Of a DNA stretch of 64,000 bases, positions 11,895 through 22,099 are shown one piece after another; positions within the stretch are counted from its first letter, which is position 1; every line of letters begins with the position of its first letter. The stretch comes from Akebia trifoliata (lineage: Eukaryota; Streptophyta; Magnoliopsida; Ranunculales; Lardizabalaceae). The stretch lies in contig CM030711.1 in the NCBI GenBank assembly GCA_017979445.1, positions 45,555,560 to 45,619,559 on the forward strand, in the 5' to 3' direction. The notes beneath the pieces are model-generated. The model was given only the letters and a program-made list of their open reading frames with translations, searched no databases and was not told the DNA's origin. Made by a program: the position numbers and the translations under genes.

Positions 11895-13015
11895 ATTACT
11901 ATTTCGTGTGCTAAATATGATGAAATTTCGCATCTAGTACATTGTTCATTTTAATTCCCAAAGCATGTGTTTGAGTGAGTTCGTTGGTAGGTATTCTAAT
12001 TTATAGTGACGATTTTGTTGATAAAAAAAAGTGACGAACTCACTAATAAGTACCAACAATCTTATCGTTAAAATATAATAAGGATATCATCAAGATTTTT
12101 TACTTTAACATCAACGATATTTGTTCTTTAAGGGTATGTTTGATTGCATGGAAAGTCACTTTCCATGGAATTTGAAATCCTTGGAAAATTAGTTGTGAAA
12201 AATAGGTAGGGTTGGAAAATCAAATTCCATTGTTTGATTTCACATGGATAAAATCATGGAAAAATATGAGAAAAAAGAAGAAGAGGAGAAGGAGGAAGAA
12301 GATGATAGGAGGGGGAGAGGAAGAAGAAGATGACGAGGAAGAGGGAGGGGGAGGATGTGGCGACAACGGTGGCGGCCACAACGGCGACGACGGTGGCGGC
12401 CACGATGGTGACGACGATGGCGATGGCGGTCACAACGACGACGACAGCGGTCACGACGACGACGATGACGGTCACGACGGAGGTAAGTAAGGAAAATGGG
12501 GGGAGAACGTGGTGGTAGTGGTGGCGGATGAGGTGAGGGATAAAGAAGAAGGAGAAGAAGAAAAGAGATAGAAGGTGGTCGGAGACGGAGACGGAGACGG
12601 AGCCGATGGCGACGGCGATGGTGACGACTACGACGACGATGAGGTTAGTGTAATGGTGATGGTGGTGGTGATAGTGGTGGTGGTTGTAGTGGTGGTGGTG
12701 GTGGTAGGGAAGAATTGATTATGGAAAATATGGGTGGATTTCATTTTCCCACCTATATGGGTGGGAAAGTGAAATCCATGATTTAGTGGACTTTTTGAAT
12801 GGGGTGGAAAATGAATTCCATTTCCATGTGCAATCAAACACTTGAAAAATGTCATTTTCCATGGAAATTGATTTTCCATGCTATTTTCCATGTGCAATCA
12901 AACATACCCTAAGTTTATTAGTGAGTTTGTCACTTTTTATCAATGACATTGTCTTTTTAAATTAGAATACCCATTAGCAAACCCGCTCAAAAACATGATT
13001 TGAAAATTTCCTTTA
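11895..13015. mobile_element. Foldback element copy 2, interrupted by a Tourist-like insertion
   Basis: The left arm (about 11895-12131) and right arm (about 12910-13010) match those of the foldback at 11150-11585: AAGCATGTGTTTGAGTGAGTT, GACGAACTCACTAATAAG, and in the right arm TTATTAGTGAGTTTGTCAC and CGCTCAAAAACATG. The two arms are separated by the 778-bp element at 12132-12909, which therefore inserted later. The outer limits are approximate. Confidence 0.55.
12132..12909. mobile_element. Tourist-like (PIF/Harbinger) MITE with TAA duplication and GC-rich core
   Basis: The ends GGGTATGTTTGATTGCATGG and (reverse-complemented right) GGGTATGTTTGATTGCACAT are inverted. They are flanked by TAA at 12129-12131 and 12910-12912. 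The sub-terminal arms repeat TTCCATGGAAA. The centre, about 12270-12720, is a simple-sequence expansion of GAGGAA, GACGACGG and GGTGGT units, strikingly GC-rich for this region. Long open frames across it in several phases are products of the repeat, not genes. A 3-bp TAA duplication with a G-rich TGTTTG-bearing terminus is the PIF/Harbinger signature. Confidence 0.75.
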
Positions 13016-13019
13016 GAAC

Positions 13020-13200
13020 TTTCGTAAAAGTTGTGTATGCCACACCAACTTTTACTAATGCCGCACCAATTGCGTGCATTTCTTTGGTGATTTACAGGAA
13101 TTAGTAAAATTTGATGTGGCAATAGTAGCTCTTATTGTGTATATGATTTAAGAAATTGGGATGTAATAGGTAAAAGTTGAGGTGTCAATAGCAGCTCTCC
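13020..13200 (+). mobile_element. Short MITE, TATTGCCACACCAAC type, copy 2
   Basis: Collinear with 10793-10915 over CACACCAACTTTTACTAATG, TTTCTTTGGTGATTTA and GGCAATAGTAGCTC. It ends near GTCAATAGCAGCTCTCC at about 13198. It sits about 130-310 bp upstream of the ATG of the gene at 13331, so it may contribute to, or lie just outside, that promoter. Confidence 0.5.
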
Positions 13201-13330
13201 TTAGAAATTAGAACCGTTCAACACTTCTACAGTTCAACTTGAAAAAGAACCAAAAGAGAAGTTTCTTTTTCTCTTCCTCTTCCCTGTTTGCTCTGCTTTA
13301 CTTCTTCTCTTCTCTCTTCTTCTTCTTCTA

Positions 13331-16300
13331 ATGGATCATCAACAACTGCTACAACAACCCATGATATTATCTCTTTTATGTCTCTCCTTCTCTGTGTTCT
13401 CTCTCTTATTTCTCTTTATTTCTTTCTACAAGAGATTGAAGAGAGCAAAGGAAGAAAATGAACAAAATTCTAACCAAAACCCTCTTTCCATCTTCAGAAG
13501 TTCTATATCTTCAACCACCAATAAAACCCATCATTCTAAACAAACCAACAACAAGAACAATAACGCCCATCAAACCCATCCCCTACTTGTAGAGTTTCTA
13601 ACCTCTAATTCCCCCAAATGGGCTTCTGTCACCGCCTGTTTTTCATCCCATTTGTTGATCGAAAATGCCGGTAAGGTCGGTGATAACTGCATCTCTAATG
13701 GGTTGGAGTCGGAAATGGGTGGTAGTGATTCGGTTGAAGAGGAGTGTGGAAAGATTGGAGGTCAGATTGGGAAGAAAAAGAAGAAGAGATCCAAGAAGAA
13801 AAATCAGAATTGTCAAGCAGAGGAAAGTGGAGAAAGCCTGAATCTTGAAACCCAATTATTGGTTTTGCAGGAAAAACATGATTTTGATTGTTTGTATCCA
13901 TTTACATCTTCATCGAGTGTGACACAGAGGAAGATCAAGCAACAATATGATCAGCTTGTGAAGTCTAATGATTCTAAGGTCTTAACAATGGCTCAGGTAT
14001 TGATTTCGTTACTTGTTTTTTTAGTTTTTATTGTAAAATAATATGAAATCTTTAGTCTCTGTATTTTCCTTCCAATTTCCTTTGTGGGTAAAGAAATTCT
14101 GTTTCAAATCTTGTTATTTTTAAGAAAAAAATTTGTCCTTTTATATCAGTTTAGGAATTCGGTTCGATCTTAGGACGATATTTTCTGCATTGGTCAAATT
14201 TGATGAGACTTCATTTGATGAATGATGAAGTAGTGAATTTCTAGATTGAATGTTAATTTATTGTTCTGGAAATTCATTGAAGGTTGCCCATTATGTTGAA
14301 GATGGGTGGGGCTACTGTTCAATCTAAATATTAACCCATAGGGAACTTCCTTTAGTAGCTTGTAAGTTCACATTTTGAATGAAAAAGCCTTGTGATTCGA
14401 TGAAGGAGCCTCACTAGTTTGCTTTTTTCCAAAAACATAAATTTTGTACATAAATAATCGTTGAATTGATGATATTTCCTTGATTTGATTATCAATGAGA
14501 CAATGACAAAGAATGACTCGAAGTCTCATAAGTGCAAAAACTTGAAGTCAAACCTCATACAAATAATATTATGCTTAAAATCATTTTGCAAATTGGGTAT
14601 TCTGAACTTGGGCTAATTTTGAAGAAATAGTTTCTGAAATAGAGTGAGATTTTCTTTGCTGTTGGTATTGTTCTATTGTTCCTATTTATGCAAATACTTC
14701 GAGATATCAATCAACTTCCAAGCTTTTCTATTGCCTTTTATATATCAAGATGAGTTAGATGAAAATTTCAAATTAGTTTTGTTAAGGTATATGCGATCAA
14801 TGCATTTAAAAAAAATTAAAACAAGGAGTATAAGGGGAATTTGAGTCTATAGAAGGAAAAGAAAATTGATCTAAAAATGTTTATGGGTAATTTGAGTTCA
14901 AGGATCTTGTTTTCCTACCACTGACAGATCTGGGGGTCTAACCCCATGACAATTGATCTGGTTTGAATGCAGATCTGGATGGATAAATCAGATCTACTAT
15001 CAACTTTTGAAATTCTTAATTTTGAATCAATTTTAAATAACTGAAGCAAAATGTCTATGAGGATTGATGATAGAATTATATTCAATGATCCATCATCAAT
15101 GAAAGATGCATAAAAACGTGCATGGTTAGACATGAGATCAAAATTTAACAAATTTTAGATTATTTGCTTATGTGTTTCTTATCATCTCTTCCCATCAAAT
15201 TATTCTCAGAAGAATATTGGGAAATTAAAGAAGAATGAAGAACCACCTCACCAAGCTTCTTGACTTAGAACTTGAAGGTTTTAGAATTTGTTAAAACTTC
15301 TCTTCCCCCCCCCCCCCCCCCACCCACCCACCCACCCACCCACCCACCCGACCCACCAAAATTTTTTTTTTCGAAACAATCTTTCCCCTCTATTTATAAA
15401 CTTTCTAATACCATCCAGGAAACATGAATTCCTACCTGCAATGCAAACTTCATCACTTGTCAATATTCACACATGATAGCACATAATTCCCCAAAGGAAA
15501 ACATGACCACCCCATATAATATTGTTTCAAATCTTTATTTAGTACTCCAACTGCTCTGCGTTCTCATTGAAGTTTCGATTGCTCTGTGTTCTTGTTGTAG
15601 TACCCACTGCTGTAACTACCTTGTGTTTTACTTAGTCAAGATGTAACCTCGATTCGAATTTTCCTTAAAACATAAAATCTCCTTTGGTAGTAGCCTGCCA
15701 GGGAGAATCTCAAGGGATGGTACCAGCACCAAATCCATAAAAAATCATACATCCAAGTGATACACATAGCACACAGGTTGGAAAACGTATAAGTAATGCC
15801 CTTGCAATAAAAAATTACACATGGGTATGACGTCCATTGAGCCTTTCAAATGGGAAGTGTAACTATGAATATAATTGGAAATTATCATTCATATGTATCT
15901 GCCATCCACATCACCTATAAAAAATCTCTGCCATCCATATCGCTTCTTCCAATTGATTTAATATTTGCCCCAAAAGAAGGAATCAGCTGGGATTCACCTA
16001 TTTGGCTAGAGGAAGGGGACATACGGAAACCCCAACCACTTGAATTCTTTCACACGCTATTCATGTGATATTGGCTCATTCCAAGCGTTCTAGTTCTACC
16101 ACGATGAAGATTTCGACACCCACCCTTCCAGTTTTCCGTTACCCAAACAACTTGGAGCAATGGATTTGTTGGACCAAAAAGGTTCTGAATCACGACCCTT
16201 ATCGTGAAGAACTAAAAGCTTTAACGTTGCTTGAAGCAATAAAATTAACCATGAGGGATATTTGTTTGAATGCGCCTCTACTAGTTACCTACTTCAACGG

Positions 16301-19300
16301 AACCCAAAAAATGAGCTTGTTCATAATCCTAGCTGCTAGCCGATAAGTTCGAATAGATCATGGTACACATATTTTGTTCCCCTTCGTAGATATTTAGAAT
16401 CCTTATCATTGCCATTTGTTGGGGCATTTGGTTGGAAAGGAACGAGAGAATTTTTAAAGGGGTGACCTCAAATTTTCATGAGATTACCATGAACATTTTG
16501 GGGATTTTTTTTTTTTTTTGGTGTAAGTTATACCCTGACTTTAAGGGGGTCCACTATGAAGACCTTGTCTTTAGGTGGGAAACTTTGATGGATTGTTAGG
16601 AGTTGTTGGGTTGGTCATCTCGACCGCCTTGTTTGTATCCATTGTATTTTTTTTCCTTATGAATGAATTTATACTACTAAAAAAAAAAAAAAAAACTTAT
16701 GTTCAGGGTTGTCACATAGAAAAATCCAACAACAAAGTACCGCTTCAGTGTTATATAAACCTCGTATGGTGATGAACAACTAGGGTATGTATGATCAAGA
16801 TTCAAGACATTCCATTTCCCATGAAAGTGATTTTTGAGGATTCAGTTGAAGAAATAGAGAGGAATTTTCAATTTTGAGAGTATGACATTGTAGCCGAGCC
16901 CGAGAATGAGAGAAAATGTATGATATGAAGGCTTACAAGGAACATTTCAATCAATGTATCAAACCAACAGTCACCAACGGTCTAAATGGTGGATTTCCTT
17001 GTCTAGAAAATGGACAACAACTTGAAAAATTATGTGTCTAGTAATCGTAGAGAAACAAACTAAGCTTGGATAAATGAAGGGGGTGCAAAAAAATGATGAT
17101 CAAAGAGAAATGGTCTTGGTGGCCAATTTTTGGAAAAGAAAAAGTAAAAAAAATGAGTGCAAGAAAGAAGAGCTGAATAAGAGAAAAGTGATAGAGAAGA
17201 GAAAGGAGAAAAAGAGACCACAAAAGGAGAGGAAGAAGAAAGTAATAGTGAAGAGAAAAGATAAAAGGAACAAGAACAAGAAGAGATGGTAGAAGACAAG
17301 TCGGAAAATGCAATTGCAATTTGCAAGTCCAGAGATCATGAAAACATCAACAACCCCAGGTATCGAAGGACCATGTAGAGTTGGGACCAAGGTCCTCATT
17401 TGGACCACCTAGACTGTCAGGTTGTCTCAAATGACATCTCAACCCTTTGAAGTTCATGGTCTCTGTTTGATCTAAGGCTTTGAAAATGGATGGCCATTGA
17501 CCTCCCTTATTTAAAATCCAAATCCAACTGTGAAAATGCCTTTTTTATTTGCTTTTATAAAGTCCTTAAAATTTTATGCTTTACAACCATGAGGCACCTG
17601 ATCATATTTTTGGTGCCACATGGACGTGTGTTCCAACCTAATCTTTTTATCCTCCAACCACTTTGCTCGATTCAAACTAGCACCTTCAAACTAAATGCGA
17701 CTTGTGATGGGCCTTTCCTATTCATTTTGGTGAACTACTTAGTGTAATACTCTTATGGACATTAGCCATCTGGTGAAAAAAACTTAGTATTTTTATCACC
17801 CTGGCCTCTTTGAGCTACTTTACCTTGGCTTTCTATTTCCAATTGGTTTCCTACATTTTTGAGACCAAGGAAGTCCTCTTTGGCATTCACATGTTGGATT
17901 TTCTCCTCATTAGAAAGTCTAACTAATTCCATTTTATAATCAAGTTCTTTGATTACCTCAATGTCCTCTTCCAAATTCTTCTTTATTCTACACGTTGAGC
18001 TTCTCTTTCAATCTTTGTAGCTTACTTTTGAAACTCACCCCAGCTCTCCCTATTGGTTGGCCATTTCCTTACTCAAATCACCAAAGAGATCGGAACATGA
18101 TTTAAGACAGGCTTCAAGATCATACTTTTTCTAATCGATGGAAAGTAGTCTTCCCAGCTAGTGGAGATTAAAAAATGTTTATACATGTGCATGTTATTTA
18201 TTTGATTTAGTGCTTTTAGTTTCATGTATTTGTTTTATTTTACAAGTCAACGATTGATTTTGTTCATTATGGTCATTGGTTCTTAGGTATGCTTCTCCAA
18301 TCTATATATGGTGAGCGTGTCACTTGATTCATGCGGTCAACTCATTCCTACATAATAACTCCATTTCAATGAGCATTTGTGTATTTTATAAACTTGTTTC
18401 ATGATTTAATTTGTATAATGATGATAATGTACTTGCTTCATTATTTAGTGGTTTACAATTGAATCGATTTATGCAACTCCAAATGGAACTCGGTGCTTTT
18501 GACAACCTCCATCCATTCTTTGCTTACTATTCAAAGAAGAGATCTAAGTTCCTCGCTGGACCTCAAGGCAGGCAGCATTGGACCACTTAAAAAATAAAAA
18601 TAATTAAAAAACAAATGAAGATTTACATTGACATAGTTGTGCATGTGGTGCATATTCAAGGTGGTTGGATCCACCATTTGACTTGAGATTGTGGATCCCA
18701 CCACTAGGACTTGTGTTTGTTCTCCCTCTCTCTCTCTCTCTCTGATTGGGTGAGTGGGACTCAAACCCACGACCTCAAAGTTGCTTTGCAAGTGTGTTTG
18801 TTCATTCTCATTGGTCAGCTGATGATAACAAGGTGTCTAACTCTCTCTTTAATAGGTTGGAATTAGATAAGGATGGTGGTTATTGTGGATCCCACCACTA
18901 GGAATTGTATTTGTTCTTTCTCTATGTCTCTCTGATAGGTGAGCTGGACTCAAACCCACGACCTCAAAGTTGCTTTGCAAGTGTGTTCATTCATTCACAT
19001 TGGCTAGCTGATGATAACAAGGTGTTTAACTCTCTCTTTAATAGATTGGAGTTAGATAAGGATGGTCGTATTTTATGTTGAAGGATTGAATGTTTCGATT
19101 GGGGGAAGATGATGAATTAAAACAGGCATACTCCCGTTTGAGGTAGTTGCAGCACATTGCTTTCAGGGAACACCTTAGCATGAACATAATGAAATGTCTG
19201 ATAGGATTCATGGGTTTAGGGCTGAAGGATTTTGTACACTGGCTGCCAACTTAATGCATACCTCCACCTTTAGTTTTGGGACCGGTTATGTGTAAAGGGG

Positions 19301-22099
19301 ACACTACACAGGTGGAGTTTATTGGTAATCAATTTTAATGGTGGAATAGTAGTGGAGATTAGGCCATTTGGGCTGAAAAGAGTGGTTGTTAGTGAAAAAA
19401 GATTTATTTTACATCTTTATTGGAAGACCTTTTGAGGTTATCCTAGATCCATTCAGCTTAAATTCAGAAAGTTGGCCTTCATTTTATTTTTTATAGCAGG
19501 ATGGAAGAGGTGGTGACGCGTCCCCTCACGTAGTCTTATCCAGATCCATATTTCTTTGGTTAGTAAGATGTCCTTTTCAGATGTCATTTCTAGATTTCAT
19601 ACTCTATTTGTTATGCTCCCAACCTCTTGGAGTCATGTCAGATGTCATTTCTAGATTTCATGCTCTATTTGTTATGCTTCCAACCTCTTGGAGCCACACC
19701 TTTCTCTGATAGGGTCTAGGTTTGATTAATCATTTTCATCCCATTATCTTTGGGATTTGCCAGATTCTACATTTACTTTTTGTCACATGTATTCTTGAGT
19801 GGATCCTCTTTTGTTTGAGGTCTCTCCTATTGTGTGCATCTCCTTAGCGCTTCATGGTCAGACTTGAGAACACATGCGAACTCCGTTGCACCTTGGACTT
19901 TGTTGCTTCGACCGCTCATGAAAGGATACCTTGTCATGTGCTCATTATGACATCACCAGTTGTGCTTATCGAAGCAAATGGATTAAAGTCATGATGGTGA
20001 TGGTGCCTTTATTATGTCTTACTGAAATTGTGCAATGTCCGTCCTCCCCTTTTTTTCATAAATAAGGATGGAGATGCTTCCCTTAAACCCTTATTTTTGT
20101 TGTTTTCCATTTTCTGGTTTTCCCCCTATGTTCTCCCATCAGAGCTTTCTTGTTATATTGATCCACCGCCCAAATTTTAATTGTGTCTCTTTCCTCCATG
20201 TTCTAGTTCTATTCCAATAATTCTGCTAAGGTAATTTGTGTTTCCTCTTTCTTTCATTCTGCCTATGTTGTGTTATCTTTTCCTTTATTTTGATTGTGTG
20301 GCTCATGTTACCTTAAAAGACCTTATGGCTCAGCACAGAATCCCCCCATAATGTCCACCTCTGGTGGGCCCAGGCTCGATATGAAGGTCAGTAGGGTGCT
20401 TGTGATGAGACTTGTGTCTTCAGTCAAGGCTTCACTCTCCTCTTGATCTCTTTGTTCGGGAGCTTCTTTACCGTTTGGCGCATGCCTCGGGGAAAATGAA
20501 TGGCTTCTATGAGATCTGTTACAAAATGATTCGGTTGAGAGATGAGGATTGTATCCCCTCTAACTGCAGGCCACATTTTGGTCTGTTATTTTCTGAAACT
20601 GTGTACTAGGAAGGAGAGTTGGTATTTTTCCTTAGCAATGTGCCCAGGAAAAACACATATAGCAGACTTCCCAGCCTCGACAAAGCATGGAATATCAAAC
20701 CAATTGTGATTAATGGGTTTGGGAATTCTGGTAAGGCAAAAACCTACTCCCGGTGCCGAGGGATTTTAAAACAATAGATAACCACCGACTTCCCTATACT
20801 CTTTAAAGGTTTTCTTGTACCTAAGTCGTTTTGAATTCGTTTGCAGCACCTAGTCCAGTGAAAGTTTCTACAATGTTGATGTCTCCTAATATCATTTATT
20901 CTACTTCACTTCTCTTTTTTTATTTCTCTAGTATTCTTCTCATTTTTCCTCATTTACTCTCAAATGTAATGAAACCCTAGTTTATTATAGTAATTGGTGA
21001 TATAACAATCTAGAAGCATTTCTTCACTTCAACGACACAGCTCTAATCTGTCTTTGGGAAGTGGATGGCTGGTGCAAACATGCATGACTTGAATAAACAA
21101 GTCACACAATAAATTAAAGTAACCCATTTACTTTTTATGCAGGTTTGCCAGTTCGCAAATTGCTTGATTGAGGCCAAAAATGAATTACTGCACAAGTATG
21201 CACCTCACCTATTCAATCGAGTAGCTAATTTACTGATCTCATGTCTTACTGGTTATTCTACCCATTTTTCAGTCTTGAATTAACCCAACTTCCCCTCTCT
21301 TCTCCTGCAGATCTGAGATCATCCAACGTAAGTTTGCAATAACCAAGGCTTTGCTATTCAAGGCAGACAGGTCCTCCTTTGACCGCCTTCGTCAACAGGT
21401 TGGTGATTTACCGTTTTATCAATCTGATAGCATTAGGAAGCATATAGTTTCTACCAGACCTTTTTGTCAAGTGTGTTTAATGTATTTACATCTGCAGATC
21501 TACAAGCTAGAGGCAGAACAGAAGAGAATAAAGGAGGATACAGTCGTTTATAATCGGCTCCAACAACAGCTTAAGCTCTCGCCAGCATACAATAAAGTAT
21601 TTTTGAATCCCTATCCATGCGTTGAGTAGTTCAATTGAAGAAATATCTTGGTAGCAGGAATTAAGTTCCTGTCAAAGCAATATCTTTTCTATATAATTCC
21701 GTTATCCAAGTGACCCATTGTCAACTTGGTTGAGTTGCGTGAGATTATCCGACTCTTTATGAGTTTATTGTGTTGTGTTAGCCAAGTCTTTGACGCTAGC
21801 ATGTCAAAGATTTTACGAAGTTTTAATTCTTTTCATTTCTTCATTCAAGATGCTTGAAATTGGTGCCCGGGTAGAGTTGAAGGCCAGTTCGGGCCAGCTA
21901 GTAGAAAGCACGGATGGTGAATTTTCTGATATCTCATTTGAGGAGTTACTGGCACAAGAAAAGAAGGATACGTTTTGGTAGGTTTCTAATCGTGATTATT
22001 GATCTCATGAAATTATTACGCTGCATTGCTTTTAGCTAAGTTTGAATTCCCCCACTTTGCAGGCAAAGAAATGGAAAGCTGAGATCATGCACAAACTAA
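13331..22099 (+). CDS. Uncharacterised membrane-anchored coiled-coil protein (six exons)
   Basis: Coding exons: 13331-13996, 21143-21195, 21311-21398, 21498-21596, 21850-21977, 22063-22099. All introns are GT-AG and phases agree, giving 356 residues and a TAA stop. Residues about 11-34 form one hydrophobic helix followed by a basic stretch (FYKRLKRAK), so an N-terminal membrane anchor with the rest in the cytosol is likely. A polar, Asn/Ser-rich region follows, then a Lys-rich patch near residues 150-165 (GKKKKKRSKKK), a possible nuclear or nucleic-acid-binding signal. Exons 2-4 encode a charged helical stretch (CQFANCLIEAKNELLHK through LEAEQKRIKEDTVVYNRLQQQL) predicted to form a coiled coil. 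I believe similar unnamed proteins occur in other plants but recognise no named domain. Intron 1 is about 7.1 kb and contains LINE, SINE and LTR fragments. The ATG follows a CT-rich leader. Exon structure is well supported; function is unknown. Confidence 0.8.
15304..15350. repeat. C-run and (CCCA)n microsatellite
   Basis: A homopolymer of C followed by repeated CCCA units lies in intron 1 of the gene at 13331. Open frames on both strands across it are repeat artefacts. Confidence 0.85.
16370..16697 (+). mobile_element. L1 LINE 3' end (C-terminal RT zinc-knuckle region) with poly(A)
   Basis: Translated in one frame, 16405-16500 reads ICWGIWLERNERIFKG, the conserved C-terminal (zf-RVT) motif of plant L1 reverse transcriptases. 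A decayed tail follows, and at 16680-16696 a run of A preceded by ATGAATGAATTTATACTACT, the usual 3' end of plant L1 copies. The element is 5'-truncated. It lies sense within intron 1 of the gene at 13331. Confidence 0.7.
17762..18150 (-). mobile_element. L1 LINE ORF2 fragment
   Basis: A minus-strand frame at 17762-17974 ends in QRGQGDKNTKFF. This matches the linker between the endonuclease and reverse transcriptase of plant L1 ORF2, typically W-x-x-x-GD-x-NTKFF. The preceding charged, helical residues (NEEKIQHVNAKEDF) also fit. Further decayed coding traces may run toward 18150. It is antisense within intron 1 of the gene at 13331. Confidence 0.55.
18691..19078 (-). mobile_element. Tandem pair of tRNA-derived SINE copies
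   Basis: Two direct copies of about 194 bp begin at 18691 and 18885 (GTGGATCCCACCACTAGGA). On the minus strand each contains GCAAAGCAACTTTGAGGTCG and then GTGGGTTTGAGTCC, a degenerate Pol III B box. The A-box region, near ATCAGCTGACCAATG or ATCAGCTAGCCAATG, lies 5' of this. The same head (CATTGCAAAGCAACCTTGAG, then GGTTCAAGTCC) occurs at 49047-49129. Tandem SINEs can arise by duplication or by a second insertion into the tail. Confidence 0.65.
19578..19700 (+). repeat. 61-bp tandem duplication
   Basis: The unit starting CAGATGTCATTTCTAGATTT at 19578 is repeated at 19639 with a few substitutions. It is within intron 1 of the gene at 13331 and has no recognised function. Confidence 0.8.
20880..20990 (+). 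repeat. Fragment of a Copia-type LTR
   Basis: TTCTCTAGTATTCTT, CCTCATT, CTCTCAAATGTAATGAAA and TAGTTTATTATAG match in order the 3' part of the LTR at about 59500-59570, which belongs to a recognisable Copia element in an RHD3 intron. Only a short LTR piece remains here. Confidence 0.5.

Noticed and set aside
12212..12518. Asp/Gly/His-rich and Val/Thr-rich open frames on both strands
   Set aside because: They are translations of the GACGACGG/GGTGGT simple repeat inside a Tourist-like element; frames are open in several phases only because the repeat lacks stops.
16065..16346. 93-codon frame upstream of the L1 3' end
   Set aside because: Could be L1 coding debris, but no motif is recognisable, and the legible L1 motif (WGIWLERN) lies downstream in a different frame.
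17074..17408. Lys-rich plus-strand frame and several hydrophobic minus-strand frames
   Set aside because: A purine-rich AAGAAA/GAGAAA tract gives Lys/Arg on one strand and Phe/Leu/Ser on the other. No domain and no start context; it lies in intron 1 of the gene at 13331.
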